Shown: positions 59,210 to 64,000 of the stretch, in pieces
Layout: each line of letters starts with the position of its first letter
Numbering within the stretch: the first letter of the stretch is position 1
Origin: Platycnemis pennipes
Taxonomy: Eukaryota > Arthropoda > Insecta > Odonata > Platycnemididae
Direction: 5' to 3'
Length of the DNA stretch: 64,000 nucleotides
NCBI GenBank assembly: GCA_933228895.1
Contig: OW121851.1
Location: 125,287,624-125,351,623 of the forward strand
Translations under genes and position numbers: made by a program
Notes under the pieces: model-generated
What the model was told of the DNA's origin: nothing
What the model saw: the letters and a program-made list of their open reading frames with translations, nothing else
Databases searched by the model: none

Positions 59210-61250
59210 CTCGGACTTTCAGGTGTTTCCCAAACATTTCTCCGTCATACATATATGCCAATGGAACAAAATACCTATAAAATATTAACGGTTTACTTTT
59301 ACTTAACATAAATGGTTACGGCCTAAGGATTTTAGATTGCATTGTTTTAATTGCCTCAGATCTTTGTCCCCACTTTGACTTTTCTAACATAATTTCCATA
59401 TCATCTCCACCATCCACAGACCGAATTTGAATGCTGGGGATAATTTTCCTGACGTTAATTTCTAATCGGTGCCTCCACGGCCGTTCAGCACTTTGGTTAT
59501 TTCCGCAAATTGATTAATTGAGTTTATGGATGCTAGAGTACTAGACTCCCATCCTAATTGTCCGGATTTAAATAGCAACAGGGGTAGAGATTTTGTTATA
59601 GAAGTAAACCAGTCCCTACATGAGTTGGGTGTGAAGGTAATTGCAAGTCTCAATAAACCGTCCTTCAATTGGTACGTTAAACGGCGGACCCCTGGTGCCC
59701 ATAATCAATAATATCATCATAAGTATGCCAATGATGAAGCCGGGTTTCACTCCATGCACTACACTTTATGTTACTCCGTTCCCAGAAAACCCTTCCTCTA
59801 ACCAATAACCTACTTAGATCCAATCAACCTCAGACTTCGATGAATATGAATAACTAAAGACAAAAATTGAGCCCTGTTGCACCAAGTGTTTATTAAGAGG
59901 AAGACTACAGACTTTTCGTTGATCACAAGTCCAAACACTTATGGCCAGAAACTATGTAAGTTATAAGTAATATTTGGCAATCTTGGACGGGTGTTACCAA
60001 AGCATCTTTGCATTGTATATCTATGAATATAAAATAACACCGATAAATTATTACCAGTACATTTCGCCTTAATATGAATGGTGGTTTTGGCCGAAGATTT
60101 TTGCTCACGGTGTTTTTATGGCTTCGGATATTTGTCACCATCTTGCCTTGTTTTAATATTATTTCCATTTCAATCGCTAGTGCTTTTGGATTTGAAGAGA
60201 AGTAGCAATGAATTGAAAAAAATTAACTTCAATACTATAGCTTCCATTACTAATTCTGAGTATTACTAAAGGATATATTCATTAAGTGAATCTATCCCTA
60301 AGTTCCACGCTCCAATTGAATCTCATTTTCCTAATATTGCATTTCATTCCCATGGCACCCCAGCGGAAATTCCCAGGCGTAGTAAACTGCTTAAATATGA
60401 GGTACTTAATGATTTCAACTAATAAAAGCGTTATAAATGTTAATTTTATTTGCTAAGTCCTCCACTTATGCCATTTAGGTGTCCTTCAAATTCATAAACG
60501 TATCCTTTTACTTAGGCAACCATAACACACATCGGCGTCAGCTCTAGTTTCCCGGGACTGCAGTAAAGGGGTCGGTCAATCATGAACCATCTCTCTGCGT
60601 CAAGGAAGTAGCGGTGATCCCTCCACTCTCACTGAAACCTTAAGTCTATGAATCCTATTAACCACGGAAAATGAGAGGTTTACTCCAAGAAACGTTACCC
60701 GTGTAAATGTGAGACAGAATTCTTTGAAGAGCATAGGTCATCTTAGCGAAAAAAGAGTTAGTTGTGCGATTTTACGACTTATTTACACTGTTATGCATTG
60801 TATTATAGCTTAATGGCGATTGGCTTCGGACCTTATCCTATCCCCATCCCTTCCATTCCTATCCTTATACCTTTCCTCCCGGTCTGAAGCGCCTATTTGT
60901 GCGGAAACAGACTTGAAAACACCCATGACATTTCTATGCATATAGCTTAAGTCAATTCTGAGAAATACTTAATCATCTCTTAATAATGATTCATATGTAT
61001 CCAAAATTGCTTTAAGTATTATCACATTAATTGCCAGTTATTAGTCCCAAGATTGGAAGTTGCGTAGCGTTAGGTCTCCATTCCAGTATTGCAATACCTA
61101 TTATCTTTTCATAATATTATAATTCTTTGTTTTTACATCCTTTAGTGATAAATCCACGAGCCTCATTCAAGGTTTTCCTCTGCAATTCTTCATATTAATT
61201 TTCCCTCTACAACTGCTCTCAATTTCTTTATTCCTTTATTTATCAACAAA
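59210..61250. other. Probable receptor intron, mostly unassigned
   Basis: Follows the donor at 59200. Apart from one SINE no feature was seen, and no TM6-TM7 exon. Confidence 0.4.
59515..59720 (+). repeat. SINE, same family as 25640
   Basis: GGATGCTAGAGTACTAGACT and AATTGTCCGGATTTAAATAG are A and B box regions. GTTAAACGGCGGACCCCTGG resembles the later body of the family. It lies 0.3 kb after the receptor exon, so it is in the next intron. Confidence 0.5.
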
Positions 61251-61254
61251 GGTT

Positions 61255-61332
61255 ATTTTCGCTGCTGGCGACACATCACCCCCTTCCACATACCTTATGA
61301 CATCTCGCCGGGTAACATGTAGATGTAGCCAT
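61255..61332 (+). repeat. LINE-A tail fragment, degraded
   Basis: Near 61270-61290 the hairpin's left strand is altered to ACACATCACCCCCTTCCACA, and the end is GGGTAACATGTAGATGTAGC. Confidence 0.5.
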
Positions 61333-61739
61333 TGTGTTTCAATGTATTTCTCATAAGGTTGCCCCACCTTTGTCTCCTAATATCAGTCATATTTTCTTTT
61401 TTCTAAGAATCTTCTTTTTTGTGTACTAGATATTTTTTTCATTTCCCTGTAACAAATATAAAATATTTTTAATTTTATCTTTAGTTCCGTCATTATCACA
61501 CATATCTCATTGAAATTAATGACATGAAGTGCGCTCTGGTCCAATTTCTCCTTCCTTCCAACCTTGGGTTTAGTTTTTAATTTTTATTTTGGCCGGATGT
61601 CGGAGGAAAGCCCATGGTATTCTTCGCCTGTGCTACACCACTTACTATTCCATTCTAGTTTTGATCAATCTTGTTTGTTCTGGTTCTCAAAGGAAAAATC
61701 TATTCCTTCTTTCATAGCTTTAATTATCCCATTTTAAAA

Positions 61740-61897
61740 TTCGTCTTACACTCGGCTAGACCCTAATCTTTGTTTGGTTCCCATTGACTTGAAGTGATAG
61801 CTGAATCTCCGCAAGGAAAAAAATCCACCTCGACCGGGATTCGAAACCGGCGTCCCTGATTTCCGGCCAGGTACTCTACCAGTTGAGCTACCGAGGC
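61740..61897 (-). repeat. tRNA-derived SINE
   Basis: A tRNA-like head at 61827-61897 (-) is followed on that strand by a body (GGATTTTTTTCCTTGCGGAG, CTTCAAGTCAATGGGAACC) to about 61740. Internal promoter A and B boxes are present (TAGCTCAACTGGTAGAG; GGTTTCGAATCCC). Confidence 0.75.
61827..61897 (-). tRNA. tRNA-like SINE head, foldable cloverleaf, GGA in anticodon position
   Basis: On the reverse strand the 71 nt fold as acceptor GCCTCGG/TCGAGGT (5 Watson-Crick plus GU), D arm GCTC/GAGT, anticodon stem CCTGG/TCAGG with loop CCGGAAA, a 4-nt variable region, and T arm CCGGT/CCCGG around TTCGAAT with one mismatch. GGA would be a serine anticodon, but real tRNA-Ser has a long variable arm. Fused SINE body and the mismatch argue for a SINE head, not a working tRNA. 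Confidence 0.5.
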
Positions 61898-63264
61898 TTA
61901 CATCTTACATGTGGAGGCCTTATTATGTATTGGCCAGACGCACGTACAATGACGGAGGACATTGTACATACAAGCAGTCCAAGTCGTGCACACAGCGCCT
62001 CCGTCCACGGGGTTAAGGTCGACTAATTGGAACACTAAGGTGCTTTCTTCAACCAATTCAAGGATTGCAAACTATCCAGGTATACCTTAGCGCAGTCACC
62101 CGCTGAAATGCACAATATCAGCATTTCCACAAGGAAATATTCAGTTGTAGTGCATTTCAGCGGTTGGCTACGATAAGGTTCCTTATGTAGGCTTCTGCGG
62201 TTCGTTATTGTTGACGATGATAAGGCATTCGCGGCTAGTTCGCAATCCTTGAATAACATGAAGTAAACATTTCATTGATGTATTTTTTTAAGCTAGCCAG
62301 AATCTTTCTTAAATGTCCTTATGTTGTCACATCTGATGTTTGGGGTCATTACCGAGAACCAAGGTCATATACGCCAGTAAAGTAGTGTGAAAAAGGGGAA
62401 GGAGTTTATGGTTTGGAAGAAATGTGTAGAGAAGCCCGGATTTTGAATCAGTCTACTTCAAAGGATAAGTGTTAGGGGATTCACTGTTCCCTTTGATGGA
62501 TGGAGTACTGCACCCTTTTCGTACTTTATTTATTTATAGAATTATTCATTAAAAATCTTGAAGGTACGTCATTTCTTTGCCTTTTTTTATTCTTGTTTGC
62601 TCACTGTTTGATCCGTGTGCAATGACAGACGCCTGCTTCAAATTCAAATTACTCTTCTGTCAATTTACTTCCCTTTCCCTGTAGAAATTGCTGCATTTAA
62701 TTGTGGTAATGTTAAGAAAAACCATTAAATTACCATTAAATTACTATTTATACAAAATGTGTTTCCTACTTGTAGCAAAAATTCAACAATCCCATTTAGT
62801 TTTTTCGGTCATAAGTCAATTAGAAATAAACTAATATGATCCTTACTAATTCCATCGCTTTTGCCTGTGCAATGTGAAAAATGGAATGTAAAAATAAATA
62901 AAAACCTTTGTGATTGTTTTCACATATATTTATAACACTGGGAAACACTAAATTTGTTGACTTAGGTCTAAAACCTATTTTTAACAACTTTTGGCTTCTG
63001 GATCCAAAATGACCTCAGTTTTTGTCCATTATGTCAAAATTTTAAGCTACAGGATACCCTCTCCTTATTTCTTTATTCCAAAAGTCACACAAAATGTGCA
63101 TGCAAAGGAAAATAAAGAAGAAATTGTCAAATATACTGTTCATAGAGAGTAATTTTATCCATGCAAAGTCACTAGAACAAATTGAAAAATAATAAATAGA
63201 CAAATGAAATAGTGATAAAAGACGTATAAAAGTAGTAAAATTCTTTCGCCAAACCTCAAAAATG

Positions 63265-64000
63265 CATGATAAGTTTAAAAATTTTTGCTTATAGTTTTTC
63301 ATAGTGTTCAATCTGTGGACAATCTCGCCTGATGCTCCAACAATAGTCAGCAATCATGTTTACATCCCATCTGCCCTGATACCTTGCGTCCATGCCTTCA
63401 AATCTTGGTGAAATCGCTCACCATGCTCATCACTGACTGCACCAAGATTTTCCGGAAAGTCAGCAATATGGCTATGTAGAAAATGAAATAAATTGTCGCG
63501 TTGCAACCAATCAGTTTAAAGCTTTTCAAGTATTGCTTGAAAATTTCGTTGTAATTCTGTGCTCGTGTATTTCCAAGAGCCTTTGACAAGGTTTTTGAAT
63601 GCCAATTAATCATTATTTTGGAGTTCTATCATTGTTACGGTGAAATTTTCATCTTTAATGAGCTTCCGAATCTGTGAAAAATCTATCACGCCCGCCTTCA
63701 TCTTTTCAAAAGACAGGCTAAGAAATTCTGAAGTGAGATAATTACAGCAGTCTCCTTCAGTTGGCATTGATTAACAATTTGTTTCACGAGACCCAGTTTT
63801 ATATGCAGAGGTTGAAGTACAATGTTCTTTATATCTACTAGTGCCAGATGTAGAATATTAAGATCACCAGATTTTAGGTCAGATCTTGGCGGCCAACTCA
63901 ACTGCACATAATGCTTCTCGTGAGTTCAGCTGCCCCATGTACACAAAAAACAAGGATACTTGGTGTAGCCACGTTGCTGGCCAAGAAGGAAGCAGATCAT
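63265..64000 (-). pseudogene. Degenerate copy of a repetitive arthropod gene family (GERFHQD...RYQGRWD)
   Basis: The reverse strand carries blocks in this order: GYTKYPCFLCTWGS near the right edge, then HYVQLSWPPRSDLKSGD, LVDIKN, LQPLHIKLGLVKQIVNQ (63907-63770), then GNTRAQNYNEI and GCNATIYF (63570-63480), then LGAVSDEHGERFHQD (63436-63389) and, after a frameshift, ARYQGRWDVNMIADYCWSIR (about 63380-63320). I recall these as a widely repeated arthropod protein family, thought to be transposon-derived, whose function is not known to me. Stops (for example after CTWGS) and frameshifts interrupt it. It continues past the right edge, so the N-terminal part is not seen. No terminal repeats are visible here. 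Confidence 0.75.

Larger units (their letters stand above)
61335..63260. other. Unassigned apart from one SINE
   Basis: A+T-rich; small open frames without motifs. Confidence 0.3.

Noticed and set aside
61827..61897. Functional tRNA-Ser gene
   Set aside because: It is fused to a SINE body, has a T-stem mismatch and lacks the long variable arm.
59210..64000. TM6-TM7 exon of the receptor
   Set aside because: I looked for a CWxPF-like and NPxxY-like exon after the donor and saw none.
1..64000. CRISPR arrays, operons or bacterial features
   Set aside because: No regularly spaced repeats and no dense coding; the window is eukaryotic.

Overview
The window looks like nuclear DNA from an arthropod with a large, repeat-rich genome, most likely an insect. 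Reasons: no dense gene array; A+T-rich, non-coding sequence throughout; many decayed copies of animal transposon families (two kinds of LINE, Penelope-like elements, a mariner, tRNA-derived SINEs, MITE-like hairpins); and one clean host exon with consensus splice sites. The species cannot be named from sequence alone.

The only confident host coding sequence is a 206-bp internal exon at 58994-59199 (+). It encodes TM4, extracellular loop 2 and TM5 of an adenosine-receptor-like class A GPCR. I found no other exon of it, so the sequence on either side is probably intron or intergenic.

Layout. 1-9 kb: tRNA-type SINE pieces, several tails of one LINE type (called LINE-B here), and a pair of long hairpins at 2.9-3.3 kb. 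The hairpins sit inside a LINE-B copy and resemble inverted Penelope-like LTRs with hammerhead-ribozyme cores. 9-20 kb: mostly featureless, with a three-armed inverted-repeat structure (10985-12118), LINE-A tails (a CR1/L2-like family), an inverted repeat built on a LINE-A tail (14496-15147), and GC-rich islands. 20-37 kb: two MITE-like elements, several SINEs, a long degenerate LINE-A piece (27388-28110), and a LINE-B copy split by a LINE-A tail (34075-34720). 37-50 kb: a solo Penelope-like LTR, another inverted Penelope-like LTR pair (42908-43095), and a dispersed hairpin repeat present twice (41854, 45560). 51-52.3 kb: a complete-ended but dead mariner. 54-59 kb: two Penelope-like C-terminal fragments with GIY-YIG domains, a 2.4-kb inverted-repeat-bounded segment holding a LINE-A piece, and then the receptor exon just downstream of a Penelope-like element. 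61-64 kb: a SINE with a foldable tRNA head and a degenerate gene of a repetitive arthropod family running off the right edge.

There is no operon-like organisation. The relations between features are nesting (Penelope hairpins in LINE-B, a LINE-A tail in LINE-B, a hairpin in a terminal inverted repeat) and the closeness of a Penelope element to a splice acceptor. Family names come from reading translated motifs by eye; no database search was possible.
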